Positions 34,853 to 44,137 are shown, counted from the stretch's first letter. The stretch is DNA of 64,000 nucleotides from Streptosporangiaceae bacterium (GCA_025934375.1 JAICYD010000016.1:1-64000); one strand, 5' to 3'. A program made the numbers and translations. Notes: a model not told the origin generated them from the letters alone.

Positions 34853-36079
34853 ATGGCCGTGCCGGACATCCCCGCAGGATTCGACTTCACCGATCCCGAC
34901 CTGTACGCCCGCCGGGTCCCGTCCGAGGAGTTCGCCGAGCTGCGCCGAACGTCCCCGGTCTGGTGGAACGCCCAGCGCCGAGGCTCGGCCGGCTTCGACG
35001 ACGAGGGCTACTGGGTGGTCACCAGGCACGCCGACATCATGGAGATCTCCCGGCACAGCGACCTGTACTCCAGCTACGAGAACACCGCGCTCATCCGGCT
35101 CAAGGAGGGCATCACGCGCGACGAGGTCGAGGTGCAGCGGGTCATCCTGCTCAACATGGACCCGCCGGAGCACACCGCGGTGCGGGCCATCATCTCCCGG
35201 GGCTTCACCCCCCGGTCCATCAACAACCTGCGCGATGGCCTGCGCGAGCGCGCCGCTCGGATCGTGGCCACCGCGCTGGCCGAGGGGACCGGCGACTTCG
35301 TCGCCGACGTGGCGTGCGAGCTGCCGCTGCAGGCGATCGCGGACCTGATCGGCGTCCCCCAGGAGGACCGGCAGAAGATCTTCCAGTGGTCAAACCAGAT
35401 GATCGGCTCCGATGACCCGGAGTTTGAGAACGCCGAGATGAACGCCGCGATGGAGATCTTGGCCTACGCCATGGAGATGGCCGAGGACCGCCGGGCAAAC
35501 CCACGCGACGACATCGTCACCAAGCTGGTCAACGCCGAGATCGACGGCCAGCACCTGTCGGATGACCAGTTCGGGTACTTCGTGCTCATGCTCGCGGTGG
35601 CGGGCAACGAGACCACCCGCAACGCGATCTCGCACGGCATGATGGCGTTCATGGCCAACCCCGGCCAGTGGGAGATGTTCAAGGCCGAGCGGCCGGAGAC
35701 GGCCGCCGATGAGATCATCCGGTGGGGCACCCCGGTGACGGTGTTCCAGCGCACCGCGCTGGCCGACACCGAGCTGGGCGGGCAGCAGATCAAGGCGGGG
35801 GACCGGCTTGGCCTGTTCTACCGGTCGGCCAACTTCGACGAGTCCGTCTTCGACCACCCCGAGGGGTTCGACATCCTGCGCTCGCCCAACCCGCACCTGG
35901 GACTGGGCGGCACCGGCGCGCACTACTGCCTGGGCGCCAACCTCGCCAAGATGGAGATCGGGCTGATCTTCAACGCCATCGCCGACGCGATGCCCGACAT
36001 CCGGCTGGCCGGGGACGCCGAGCGGCTGCGCTCGGGCTGGCTCAACGGGATCAAGCACCTGCCGGTCAGTTACACCTAG
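34853..36079 (+). CDS. cyp125: Steroid C26-monooxygenase CYP125-like
   Basis: A 408-residue P450. The I-helix is LAVAGNETTRNAI, ExxR lies in ADEIIRW, and the haem loop is GGTGAHYCLGANLAKM with C359. The PNPHLGLGGTGAHYCLGANL stretch and the end RLRSGWLNGIKHLPVSY are signatures of the CYP125 family, which oxidises the C26/27 of cholesterol or cholest-4-en-3-one to start side-chain removal. GGAGG precedes the ATG by 5 bp. It is divergent from fadA5 with KstR-type boxes between. No ferredoxin gene is adjacent. Confidence 0.93.
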   Translation: MAVPDIPAGFDFTDPDLYARRVPSEEFAELRRTSPVWWNAQRRGSAGFDDEGYWVVTRHADIMEISRHSDLYSSYENTALIRLKEGITRDEVEVQRVILLNMDPPEHTAVRAIISRGFTPRSINNLRDGLRERAARIVATALAEGTGDFVADVACELPLQAIADLIGVPQEDRQKIFQWSNQMIGSDDPEFENAEMNAAMEILAYAMEMAEDRRANPRDDIVTKLVNAEIDGQHLSDDQFGYFVLMLAVAGNETTRNAISHGMMAFMANPGQWEMFKAERPETAADEIIRWGTPVTVFQRTALADTELGGQQIKAGDRLGLFYRSANFDESVFDHPEGFDILRSPNPHLGLGGTGAHYCLGANLAKMEIGLIFNAIADAMPDIRLAGDAERLRSGWLNGIKHLPVSYT

Positions 36080-36292
36080 TCCCCGTAGTCCCTGGCTTAA
36101 CGGCCGTCTCGCTTATCTGACGCCATCGTCGGGGAAGCGCCCGCCCCTGTCGTTGCTGTCATTGAGCTGGCCTATCAGGCTCCGGGGTCTCGATCAGGGT
36201 CGCGACCGCCCCGCGCCCGCCGTTCGAATGCCCGTGACCCATGGGAACCCGAGGCCGACGAAGGAGGGGCAACTGACCCGGTTTCGTTCTGG
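36080..36292. other. Intergenic spacer before the repeat array
   Basis: About 210 bp after cyp125 with no gene seen. It includes short AGGAGGGG and GGGCCG-rich stretches and leads into the repeat array. Confidence 0.4.
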
Positions 36293-36485
36293 GGCACGGG
36301 GGCCAGCGACCCGTCTTATCCGTGGCGCGAGGGCCAGCGACCCGGAGTAGTCCCGGGCCTAAAGGGCCATCGACCTGCTCTAGCCGTGGCGGGAGGGCCA
36401 ACGACCGCCAGGTGTTCCGTGCCTAAAGGGCCACCGCCCCGGAACTATCCAGGGCGCGGGGGCCAGCGACCCGCCGCCGCTGGCG
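36293..36485. repeat. Tandem array of an approximately 32-bp degenerate repeat
   Basis: Six units with the core GGCCANCGACC start at 36301, 36332, 36365, 36396, 36429 and 36461. Spacing alternates 31, 33, 31, 33 and 32 bp. Most units carry GGG before the core and a CCGTGG or CCGGGC stretch between cores. More degraded copies continue to about 36560. The same repeat occurs in inverted orientation near 43.9 kb. No conserved repeat/spacer structure as in CRISPR and no cas gene. Confidence 0.75.
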
Positions 36486-36591
36486 TCCATCCCGTGGCTC
36501 AGTCGCCATCGCCCCGGTGAAGCCGCCCTCGTTTCGGGGTAGGCGCCGCATCGCCCCGAACACGGGTCCGCTCGATCTGCGGCTGCGGGAT

Positions 36592-37827
36592 TTAGTGGCG
36601 CGCCTGGTAGGTGGCTTCCTGGGCGAGGACGTCCTGAACCAGGTTGCCTAGGGCCAGGTTCACGTCAAAGCGGTGCAGGCCGAAGGTGGCCGGGTCATTG
36701 TCGTGGAGGGCCGGGCGGCGGTCGGACGCGCCGGCCACGTCGGTCACCTGGAGCCAGGTGACGTTCCCGGCGGTCTGGCAAGCCGCCGTGTACCGCTGCG
36801 GGTAGGTGACCCAGGTGGCGGTCGTGCCGGCCGCGTTCACGCCGGCGAAGTACGGCTGCAGCGGGGCGGTGCCGCCGCCGATGGCCGCCGGGTTGACGCA
36901 GGCGACCTGTTGCCCGGCCCCGCTGTACTGGCCGGACAGCCAGCTCACGCCCTGGCCCGCGATGCCGAATTCGCTGTTCGGCGGCGGGGGGCGGCTGAAC
37001 GAGCTGTAGGCGATCACGCAGCCGGCCTGGCCGGGCGCGGTGCATAGCGGCAGGTGCGCGAAGGTGCCGCCGACCGGGCGCCCGGTGGGCACCTGGACGT
37101 TGCCGCCGAGCAAGACGGCGGACACGAGCAGGGAGCGGACGGCCGGATGGGGATCGACTTCCCGCTGCAGCAGCTTGATGAGGATCGACGCGCCCTGGGA
37201 GTGGCCGATGACGATGATGGGCTTGCCGCCGTCACGGGCCAGGAACTCCCGCCAGGCGGCCACCACGTCGCCGTAGGCGATGGCGGCGACCGCGGAGCCC
37301 GGAGCCGCGCTGGCCAGCAGGCCGCGCAGGGTGGCCTGCCGGTAGACCGGCGCCCACACCTGGCAGGCCCGGGAGAACTGGCTGGCCTGCTCGATCGCGG
37401 TCTGCCTGATGACCGGCTGCGCTTCCAGCGGGGCGTTCAGCGCGGTGCCGCCGACGACCGTCGGGTAGACGTAGAAGCAGTTGAAGCGCGGGTCCACGGC
37501 GTCGCGGGCCGGAGCCGGGGTGCGGCTGCCGGCCGGGCCAACCGAGGTGCCGGCCGGGCTGACCGTGCACGGGTTGCCGGCCATCCCCGGCCGGCAGAGC
37601 CAGATCACGCTGGCGTTGCCCGGCGCGGGCGGCGCGGCCGATGCCCCCTGAGCGGCCGATGCCCCCTGAGCGCTCGTCGGCCCCGAGGTGGCCGGCGTGG
37701 GCGGAGGGCCGGGGGAGCTCGTGCAGGCCGCCGTCCCGACGACGGCGGCGAGCAGGGCCACCACGACGGCCGCGCGTCGCTTGGCCTGGTTCCTGACCGC
37801 ACGACATTTCACCGCGCCGGCGCTCAC
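36592..37827 (-). CDS. Secreted DUF3089 (alpha/beta-hydrolase-like) lipoprotein
   Basis: A 411-residue exported protein. The N-terminus has a basic region, a hydrophobic core AAVVVALLAAVVGTAAC with a likely lipobox Cys, and an Ala/Gly/Ser/Pro linker with repeated SAQGASAAQGASAA. The catalytic domain has NCFYVYPTVVGG and the nucleophile elbow IVIGHSQGASILIKLL, then ALHDNDPATFGLHRFD, as in the DUF3089 family of putative secreted lipases/esterases. Substrate unknown. GTG start after GGAG. The divergent upstream gene is none; a repeat array follows its 3' end. Confidence 0.82.
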   Translation of the reverse strand: MSAGAVKCRAVRNQAKRRAAVVVALLAAVVGTAACTSSPGPPPTPATSGPTSAQGASAAQGASAAPPAPGNASVIWLCRPGMAGNPCTVSPAGTSVGPAGSRTPAPARDAVDPRFNCFYVYPTVVGGTALNAPLEAQPVIRQTAIEQASQFSRACQVWAPVYRQATLRGLLASAAPGSAVAAIAYGDVVAAWREFLARDGGKPIIVIGHSQGASILIKLLQREVDPHPAVRSLLVSAVLLGGNVQVPTGRPVGGTFAHLPLCTAPGQAGCVIAYSSFSRPPPPNSEFGIAGQGVSWLSGQYSGAGQQVACVNPAAIGGGTAPLQPYFAGVNAAGTTATWVTYPQRYTAACQTAGNVTWLQVTDVAGASDRRPALHDNDPATFGLHRFDVNLALGNLVQDVLAQEATYQARH

Positions 37828-37941
37828 TGGGCTCGCTCCATGAGCACAGGCTAACCATGCTCGGGCGGACTCAACGCATCCTGCGCCCGCCGGTCGCTAA
37901 TTCCCAGGGTGACGGCCCGCAGTCGCGGGGTCAGCGTGGCG

Positions 37942-38700
37942 TCATTCCGTCATCGCCAGGGCGCTGGTGATGGCCTGGGCGACCGGCGAGGGGTCGGTCC
38001 CGTCCAGCGTGAAGCCGGCTGGCGCGCTGACGGCGGGCTGGGCGATCATCCGGGGACCGGTGCCGCGGTGCGGCCACGTCGCGGTGTGCACGATGAACGG
38101 GTGGCACAAGAACACGTCCCCGGCCGTTCCGGTCGCGTGGGCGACGGGGCGGCACAGCGTGGACGGGTACCACAGCTCGGCGTCAGTCTCCGTGCCCTCC
38201 TCGCCGTGCGGGGCCAGGAACCGCGCGGCGGTCAGGTGCGAGCCGCATACCAGCCGGGTGGGCGCGTCGTCGGGGCCGACGTCGGTGAGCAGGAACAGCG
38301 CCAGCAGCCCGCGGGCGCGGGAACGGACGTTGGCCCGCCAGCCCTGGCCGCCCGGCCCCGGGTAGCTGGCCTCGATGTGGTACCCGGCGCCCGCGCGGTC
38401 CTGCGACGGGAAGCGCACCATCACCGCGTGGCCGACATCGACTGGCGACGTCCACCGGCCCGGGCCGATCAGCTCGTCGTAGGCCGCGACTAGCGCGGGC
38501 GACAGGCCGGCCGCGGTGAACGGCCCGGCGTCCAGGTCATCGATCCGCACCAGCGATGACCAGGTCGCAGGATCTGACCGGCGCAGGCCGCGCCGGGTCA
38601 TCGACTGCCAGATCAGCTCCCGGCACGCCGCCGCCGTGCCCGCGTCCACCGCCTCGCGGATTGCTACGAACCCGTCGCGCACGAAGGAGTCAACGTCCAC
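37942..38700 (-). CDS. Phytanoyl-CoA dioxygenase (PhyH) family protein
   Basis: A 252-residue Fe(II)/2-oxoglutarate dioxygenase-like protein. VDSFVRDGFVAIREAVD is the usual opening. The iron-binding region shows GYHIEASYPG (HxE rather than HxD) and LCHPFIVHTATWPHRGTGPR with the distal His and the 2-oxoglutarate Arg. The substrate is not known. GTG start. It lies 30 bp upstream of a TetR gene running the same way, so the two may be cotranscribed from the left to right arrangement TetR then PhyH. Confidence 0.82.
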   Translation of the reverse strand: MDVDSFVRDGFVAIREAVDAGTAAACRELIWQSMTRRGLRRSDPATWSSLVRIDDLDAGPFTAAGLSPALVAAYDELIGPGRWTSPVDVGHAVMVRFPSQDRAGAGYHIEASYPGPGGQGWRANVRSRARGLLALFLLTDVGPDDAPTRLVCGSHLTAARFLAPHGEEGTETDAELWYPSTLCRPVAHATGTAGDVFLCHPFIVHTATWPHRGTGPRMIAQPAVSAPAGFTLDGTDPSPVAQAITSALAMTE

Positions 38701-38730
38701 ATGGCCATCATGGCTCAGCGGGGTTACGGG

Positions 38731-39330
38731 TCACCCAGCCGGGAGCCTGCGGTGCGGGGCCAGGGTGCGCTCCAGGTGGCCGACGATCCAGTCTGGCAGG
38801 GGGCCGGCGCCGTCGATGGCCCAGGTCACCATGGCCCCGCAGTAGGCGGTCCACAGGTCGGCGGCGAGCGGCCCGGGATCGGTGGCGGCGGCGAGCAGGC
38901 GGGCCTGGACCGCGTCGGCCACGAGCGCGGCGATCCCGTCGCGCAGCGCCCTGCTGTGCGCGACGGCGTGGGGCCGCAGTTGCGGATCGGTCAGGTCCAT
39001 CTGCAAGAACGCGAGATTATTGGCCACGCCGTCGCGGGTGGTGACGGCACCCGGCAGGGCGGCCAGGACGGTCACCACAGCGGTGACAGGATCGGCCTGG
39101 CCGGCCCGGGTGGCGGCGAGCGCGCCGGTGACCGCGATGACCTGCCGGGCGGCGAACGCCGCGAGCAGGCCCTGCTTGGAGCCGAACCGCTGGGCCAGCG
39201 CCGGCGCCGACAGCCCGGCCCGCTCGCCGACCGCGGCCAGCGTCAGCCCGGACGGCCCGGACGCGGTGACCACGGCGGCCACCGCCTCGAAGATGGCTTC
39301 ATCGCTGGCGGAGCGGGGGCGTCCGGTCAT
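38731..39330 (-). CDS. TetR family transcriptional regulator
   Basis: A 199-residue regulator with the N-terminal helix-turn-helix LTLAAVGERAGLSAPALAQRFGSKQGLLAAF and a C-terminal ligand domain ending WAIDGAGPLPDWIVGHLERTL. It is divergent from an SDR gene. A palindrome in the short region between is its probable operator, so it most likely represses itself and the SDR. The PhyH gene follows in the same direction. Confidence 0.9.
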   Translation of the reverse strand: MTGRPRSASDEAIFEAVAAVVTASGPSGLTLAAVGERAGLSAPALAQRFGSKQGLLAAFAARQVIAVTGALAATRAGQADPVTAVVTVLAALPGAVTTRDGVANNLAFLQMDLTDPQLRPHAVAHSRALRDGIAALVADAVQARLLAAATDPGPLAADLWTAYCGAMVTWAIDGAGPLPDWIVGHLERTLAPHRRLPAG

Positions 39331-39356
39331 GGACGTATCCTATCGCAATTGCTTTA

Positions 39357-39370
39357 TGAACGTACGTTAA
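39357..39370. promoter_or_regulatory. Palindromic operator-like site between TetR and SDR genes
   Basis: TGAACGTACGTTAA contains the perfect palindrome AACGTACGTT centred between the divergent starts and extends weakly to TnAACGTACGTTnA. A GTAAG block follows 1 bp later. It fits a TetR operator; its effect on both genes is inferred from position. Confidence 0.6.
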
Positions 39371-39383
39371 GTAAGTTTTCGTT

Positions 39384-40271
39384 ATGACCCCGACTTCTCC
39401 TGCGGACCACGCGGACCTCACCGGGCAGGTCGCGCTCGTCGCCGGCGCCACCCGCGGCGCCGGCCGCGGCATCGCCGTCGAGCTGGGCGCCGCCGGCGCC
39501 ACCGTCTACGTCACCGGCCGCACCACCGCCCGCTCCCAGTCCCCCCTGCGGCGGCCGGAGACCATCGACGAGACAGCTGACCTTGTCAGCCGGGCCGGCG
39601 GCACCGGCATCCCCGTGCAGGTCGACCACTCCGACGCCAGCCAGGTCCGTGCCCTTATCGAGCGGATCAGCCGCGATCACGGTCGGCTCGACCTGCTCGT
39701 CAACGACATCTGGGGCGGCGACCCGCTCACCCAGTGGGACACGCCCTTCTGGGAGCACGACCTGGACAACGGCCTGTCCCTGCTGCGCGGCGCGGTAGAG
39801 ACCCACATCATCACCAGCTGGCATGCCGCGCCCTTGATGACCCGCACCCCGGGCGGCCTCATCGTGGAGGTCACCGACGGCATCGAGGCCCGCTACCGGG
39901 GCACGCTGTTCTACGACCTGGCCAAGGCATCGGTGATCCGCCTCGCCCTCGCCCAGGCCGCCGAGCTCAAGCCGCACGGCATCGCGGCGGTCGCCCTCAC
40001 GCCGGGATTCCTGCGCTCTGAAGCGGTGCTCGACCACTTCGGCGTCACCGCCAGTACCTGGCGCGACGCCATCGCCAAGGATCCTCACTTCGCCGCCTCC
40101 GAGACCCCCCGCTACATCGGGCGGGCCGTCGCCTGCCTCGCCGCCGACCCCGGCAAGATGGCCGTCACCGGCACCGCGACCGCCAGCTGGGAACTGGCCC
40201 GGCGCTACGGCTTCACCGACACCGACGGCGCCACCCCCGACTGGGGCCGCTACGCACGCGAGAACCTATAA
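39384..40271 (+). CDS. Short-chain dehydrogenase/reductase
   Basis: A 295-residue SDR with GQVALVAGATRGAGRGIAVE as cofactor motif (TGxxxGxG variant AGATRGAGRG), YVTGRTTARSQ for an NADP-type pocket, LLVNDIWGG, and YDLAKAS with the active Tyr and Lys. The WxGxxD segment and the extended C-terminus (PDWGRYARENL) resemble a subgroup of SDRs found beside TetR genes in soil bacteria. The substrate is unknown. It is controlled in all likelihood by the divergent TetR protein. Confidence 0.85.
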   Translation: MTPTSPADHADLTGQVALVAGATRGAGRGIAVELGAAGATVYVTGRTTARSQSPLRRPETIDETADLVSRAGGTGIPVQVDHSDASQVRALIERISRDHGRLDLLVNDIWGGDPLTQWDTPFWEHDLDNGLSLLRGAVETHIITSWHAAPLMTRTPGGLIVEVTDGIEARYRGTLFYDLAKASVIRLALAQAAELKPHGIAAVALTPGFLRSEAVLDHFGVTASTWRDAIAKDPHFAASETPRYIGRAVACLAADPGKMAVTGTATASWELARRYGFTDTDGATPDWGRYARENL

Positions 40272-40366
40272 CGTCGCGAACAACCGCACAGGCCGCCGGC
40301 GGCGAATCAAGGCATCGCCGCCTCCGTCCGCGTTACTGGGCCGCGAACGCGGGAAGAGCGTGTCGC

Positions 40367-42004
40367 GTGACTGACAAGGCGACGAGCGACCTTTGGTGGA
40401 AGAACGCCGTCATCTATTGTGCCGACGTAGCGACCTGGGCCGATTCCGATGGCGACGGGGTGGGTGACCTGGCCGGGCTGACCAGGCGACTGGATTACCT
40501 GTCGGGGCTGGGCATCACCACCTTGTGGCTGATGCCGTTCTACCCGTCCCCGCTCGGCGATGACGGCTACGACATCACCGACTACTACGCGGTCGACGCC
40601 CGCTTCGGGACGCTGGGGGATTTCGTCGAGATGATCCGCACCGCCGACAACCTAGGCATCCGCGTGCTGGTCGACCTGGTGCTGAGCCACACCAGCAGCC
40701 AGCATCCCTGGTTTCAGCAGGCGCGCCGTGACCGTGGCTCCCGTTACCGGGACTACTACCGATGGAGCGACACCAGGCAAGAGCAGCCCAGCGAGGTGGC
40801 GTTCCCCGGCGAGCAGAAGGGCACCTGGACCTACGACGACGCCGCCGGGCAGTGGTACATGCACCGGTACTTCGACTTCATGCCCGACCTGAACATCACC
40901 GAGCCGAACGTCCTGGACGAGATGCACAAGATCCTCGGATTCTGGCTGGAGCTTGGCATCTCCGGGTTCCGGGTGGACTCGCTGCAGTTCATGATCGAGA
41001 CGCTGGGCACCAACGCCAAGGACCAGCCGGTTACCTACCTGCGGTCGCTGGTGGAGTTCCTCGAGCGCCGCCGCGGTGATGCCATCTTCCTCGGCGAGGC
41101 CAACGTCAGCGCCGGCGAGCAGCAGCGCTACTTCGCGGTCGACGGCGGCGACGGCGTGCAGATGCTGTTCGACTTCCGCACCTGCGCCGCGCAGTGGCTC
41201 GCGCACGCCCGCGGCCTCGCCGCACCGCTCATTGACGCGCTGGACAGCCGGCCCCGCCATCCCGAGCAGGCCCAGTTCGCCAATTTCTGCCGCCACCACG
41301 ATGAGCTGAACCTCGGCATGCTCTCCGACAGCGAGCGCGCGGAAGTCTTCGCGGCGTTCGCGCCCGAGGACCGGCACCGGCTCTACGGGCGCGGCATCCG
41401 GCGGCGGCTGGCCTCGATGCTCGGCCACGACCAGCAGCGGATCCGGCTTGCCCTCGCCCTGACGATGGCGCTGCCGGGTACGCCCATCTTGATGTACGGG
41501 GACGAGATCGGCATGGGCGAGGACCTGTCACTGCCCGGCCGCATCGCGGTGCGCAACCCGATGCAGTGGTCCCCGGAGCACGCGGGCGGCTTTTCCACCT
41601 CCAGCACGCTGTACCGGCCGGCCCGCGCGGACGGTCCCGACGGGTATCGCGCGGTCAACGTGCTCGACCAGCGGCACGATCCCGGCTCGCTGTACTCCTG
41701 GGTCGCCCGCGCCATCCGGGTGCGCCGCGAGTGCCCGGAGCTCGGCTGGGGAGCGTGGCGCACGATCAAGGTCAGCGACCCGCGCGTCCTGGTCATCGAG
41801 GCGCGCTGGCGCGACGGCCGGATGATCACGCTGCACAACCTGTCCGCCGAGCCCGTCACGATCCCCTTGCCGGATGGCCTCGCCGACCTGGCGTCAGCGA
41901 ACCAGGCCTACCAGGTCCTCGGCGACGCCGACCCCTCGTACCGCCCCGGCGGGGACATAACGCTGGGCCGGTACGGGTTCCGCTGGCTGCGCCTGCCCGG
42001 CTAA
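40367..42004 (+). CDS. GH13 alpha-glucan enzyme, trehalose-synthase (TreS)-like
   Basis: A 545-residue GH13 protein. WWKNAVIYCADVATWADSDG opens the barrel; the conserved regions are LVDLVLSHTSSQHPWF, GFRVDSLQFM (nucleophile Asp), AIFLGEANVS (acid Glu), FCRHHDELNL (third acid) and LPGTPILMYGDEIGMGED. The order and the YDDAAGQWYMHRYF segment agree with trehalose synthase, which turns maltose into trehalose, but N-terminal residues differ from typical TreS, so a related glucosidase is possible. It stands alone, with GTG start and no clear ribosome site. Confidence 0.82.
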   Translation: MTDKATSDLWWKNAVIYCADVATWADSDGDGVGDLAGLTRRLDYLSGLGITTLWLMPFYPSPLGDDGYDITDYYAVDARFGTLGDFVEMIRTADNLGIRVLVDLVLSHTSSQHPWFQQARRDRGSRYRDYYRWSDTRQEQPSEVAFPGEQKGTWTYDDAAGQWYMHRYFDFMPDLNITEPNVLDEMHKILGFWLELGISGFRVDSLQFMIETLGTNAKDQPVTYLRSLVEFLERRRGDAIFLGEANVSAGEQQRYFAVDGGDGVQMLFDFRTCAAQWLAHARGLAAPLIDALDSRPRHPEQAQFANFCRHHDELNLGMLSDSERAEVFAAFAPEDRHRLYGRGIRRRLASMLGHDQQRIRLALALTMALPGTPILMYGDEIGMGEDLSLPGRIAVRNPMQWSPEHAGGFSTSSTLYRPARADGPDGYRAVNVLDQRHDPGSLYSWVARAIRVRRECPELGWGAWRTIKVSDPRVLVIEARWRDGRMITLHNLSAEPVTIPLPDGLADLASANQAYQVLGDADPSYRPGGDITLGRYGFRWLRLPG

Positions 42005-42029
42005 GGCGGTCGGGCGGCACGCGTCCGGG

Positions 42030-43667
42030 TCAGGTGATCGGGGGCAGCACCTGGTGGGCGGCCAGCACGGTCCGGAACAGGTCCCCGCGCTCGGCTAGCC
42101 GACGGGGGAAGTCGCGGATGGTGAAGGAGTTGGGCTCCAGCGAGGGGTCATCGAGCTCGTCCCAGTCGATCGGCGCCGACACCGGGGCGCCAGCCGCCGC
42201 GCGCGGGCTGTACGGCGCGACCAGGGTCTTGTTGATGACGTTCTGGGTGTAGTCCAGCCGGGCCAGGCCGCCGCGGTCGCGCACGTTCCATTGCCAGCTG
42301 ACCAGTTCCGGGAGGGCGGCGCCGACGGCGCGCGACAACTGCCTGGTCCATTCGCGGGTGTCATCGAAGCTGGGGCCGCGGGCGATGGGGATCCAGATCT
42401 GGATCCCGCGCCGCCCGGTGAGCTTGGGCTGGCCGGCCACGCCGAGGTGCTCCAGCGCGACGCGGTGCAGCCGGGCGAGAACCAGGACGTCGTCAAAGGA
42501 GGTGGCCGGGCCCGGATCGATGTCGATCAGCGCGTAGCTGGGCAGGTGCGGCTGGTCGGTGCACGACGTCCAGGCGTGCCATTCCAGCGCGCCGAAGTTG
42601 GCCGCCCACACGAGCGCCGCGGGCTCGTCGACGACCAGGTAGGTGCGCGTCTCTCCGGGCCCGGCGTCAGGGTAGTCCCAGCGCGAGATCCAGTCCGGGG
42701 CGTGATCGGGCAGCTGCTTGTGCCAGAACCCCTGGGTACCGGCGCCGCCGGGGAACCGGTGCATGTTCAGCGGGCGGCCGGCCAGGTAGGGCAGCACCAC
42801 GGGGGCGATGCAGGCGGTGTAACGGATGAACTCGCGCTTGGTCACCGGCGGCTGGCTGTCAGTCGGCGGGAACAACACCTTGTCCAGGTTGGTCAGCCGC
42901 AGCTGGCGGCCGAAGGCCTCCCAGGCGCCACCGGATCCCAGACCGTCCAGCGCATCGAGCTGGCCAGCGGACGGGCCGTCGGTCTCCAGGGCGCCATCGA
43001 CCAGCACGCTGGCCTGGGCGGCCGGCAGGTCCGAGCGCCACATCCGCCGGGGGTTGGCCTTGACCTCCTCGTTGGTGCGCCCGCTGAGCACTGACTGAGG
43101 ATAATCGGCCGGATCCCAGCCGTCGACGGCATACTCGTCGCGCTTGTGCAACAGCAGCCACTGGTCTTTGCCGGACTGGTCGCGGCCGCGCCGCACCAGG
43201 ACCAGGCGGCCGCGGAGCTTGTGGCCGTGGACGTCGGCGTGCAGCTCGCCGGCCGCGACGGCCGCGGCCGGGTCGCTGGTTCCGTGCGGCTCCCAGGTGC
43301 CGCGGTCCCACACGATAACGTCGCCGCCGCCGTACTCCCCGGCCGGGATGACCCCCTCGAAGTCCAGGTACTCGATGGGGTGGTCCTCGACGTGCACGGC
43401 AATGCGCTTCACGCCGGGATCAAGGGTCGGTCCCTTCGGCACCGCCCAGCTCGCCAGCACGCCGCCGATTTCAAACCGGACGTCATAGTGCAGGCGTCGC
43501 GCCCGGTGCAGCTGGACCACGAACCGGGCCGGGCCGGCGCCGGTCCGCTCGTCGGGTGATTCCGGGGCACCGGATGGCTCCGGCGTGCGGGTGAAGTCCC
43601 GCTTGCGATGGTACGGCGCCAGCTTCCCGGCGCCGGGAGCCGCCTCCGGGTGCTTGCCCGCCGCCAT
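42030..43667 (-). CDS. LigD-type phosphoesterase-polymerase protein without ligase domain
   Basis: A 545-residue two-domain protein. Residues about 30-190 are the LigD 3'-phosphoesterase: VVQLHRARRLHYDVRFEIG, VHVEDHPIEYLDFEGVIP and GEYGGGDVIVWDRGTWEP. From about 270 follows the archaeo-eukaryotic primase-like polymerase domain: LTNLDKVLFPPTD, PYLAGRPLNMHRFPGG, the metal-binding YALIDIDPGPATSFDD and VRDRGGLARLDYTQN. There is no ATP-dependent ligase domain. It would fill and trim ends in non-homologous end joining, with Ku and a separate ligase elsewhere. ATG chosen after GGGAGG. The 3' end lies 25 bp past the GH13 stop, convergent. Confidence 0.88.
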   Translation of the reverse strand: MAAGKHPEAAPGAGKLAPYHRKRDFTRTPEPSGAPESPDERTGAGPARFVVQLHRARRLHYDVRFEIGGVLASWAVPKGPTLDPGVKRIAVHVEDHPIEYLDFEGVIPAGEYGGGDVIVWDRGTWEPHGTSDPAAAVAAGELHADVHGHKLRGRLVLVRRGRDQSGKDQWLLLHKRDEYAVDGWDPADYPQSVLSGRTNEEVKANPRRMWRSDLPAAQASVLVDGALETDGPSAGQLDALDGLGSGGAWEAFGRQLRLTNLDKVLFPPTDSQPPVTKREFIRYTACIAPVVLPYLAGRPLNMHRFPGGAGTQGFWHKQLPDHAPDWISRWDYPDAGPGETRTYLVVDEPAALVWAANFGALEWHAWTSCTDQPHLPSYALIDIDPGPATSFDDVLVLARLHRVALEHLGVAGQPKLTGRRGIQIWIPIARGPSFDDTREWTRQLSRAVGAALPELVSWQWNVRDRGGLARLDYTQNVINKTLVAPYSPRAAAGAPVSAPIDWDELDDPSLEPNSFTIRDFPRRLAERGDLFRTVLAAHQVLPPIT

Positions 43668-43879
43668 GACCGGTCGGCCTCCCTTCCCTGCCGCTACAAC
43701 CACAACAGGGCCTCGCCACGAGCACGGATCGTAAACATCTCAACTGAACGCGCGTGGCCCGGGGGCTGGGCCGCCCGCATGAGTGGCAAGGACTGCCCGC
43801 TCTGCGGTGCCTCGGCATGAGCGATCGGTCGCGGTCTTCACCCGCGACGTGGCGGAGCGGAACCGATTCACGCGTGTCG
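43668..43879. other. Spacer between the LigD-like gene and the repeat array
   Basis: About 210 bp between the LigD-like gene and the repeat array; no gene is supported. It contains GGTTCCGCTCC-like blocks and the promoter region of the LigD-like gene. Confidence 0.35.
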
Positions 43880-44085
43880 CTGGCGCCTCCGTCCCGGAAT
43901 CGGGGCCGCTCGATACAAGGCGCTGGCCCCTCCGTCCCGGAAAGTGCCGGGTCGATGGCCCTTCAGGCACGGAACGACTGGCGGTCGATGGCCCTTCCGC
44001 CACGGATAGAGCAGGTCGATGGCCCTCCTGACCTGGAATGGCTTCGGGTCGATGGCCCTTCCGCCACGGAACGAACGGCCGGGCA
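43880..44085. repeat. Second array of the approximately 32-bp repeat, inverted
   Basis: Units with the core GGTCGATGGCC, the reverse complement of the core in the array near 36.3 kb, occur with TGGCC at 43924, 43956, 43989, 44020 and 44053 (spacing 32, 33, 31, 33). Weaker copies precede them at about 43881 and 43901. Intervening segments such as CTTCCGCCACGG are also shared. The array lies between the LigD-like gene and the methyltransferase, 3' of the latter. Confidence 0.75.
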
Positions 44086-44137
44086 AGTGGCCGCGTGCGC
44101 TGATAACAGCAAGAAGCGGGCAGACGGGGACTAAGGC

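Noticed and set aside
36293..36485. CRISPR-like periodicity of 31-33 bp
   Set aside because: Units are degenerate over their whole length, there is no constant repeat with unique spacers, and no cas genes are near.
42291..43094. Plus-strand frame inside the LigD-like gene
   Set aside because: Shadow of the polymerase domain.
43754..44134. 126-codon frame with repeated VDGP motifs
   Set aside because: Its repeats come from the intergenic 32-bp DNA array; there is no ribosome site and both strands stay open because of GC bias.
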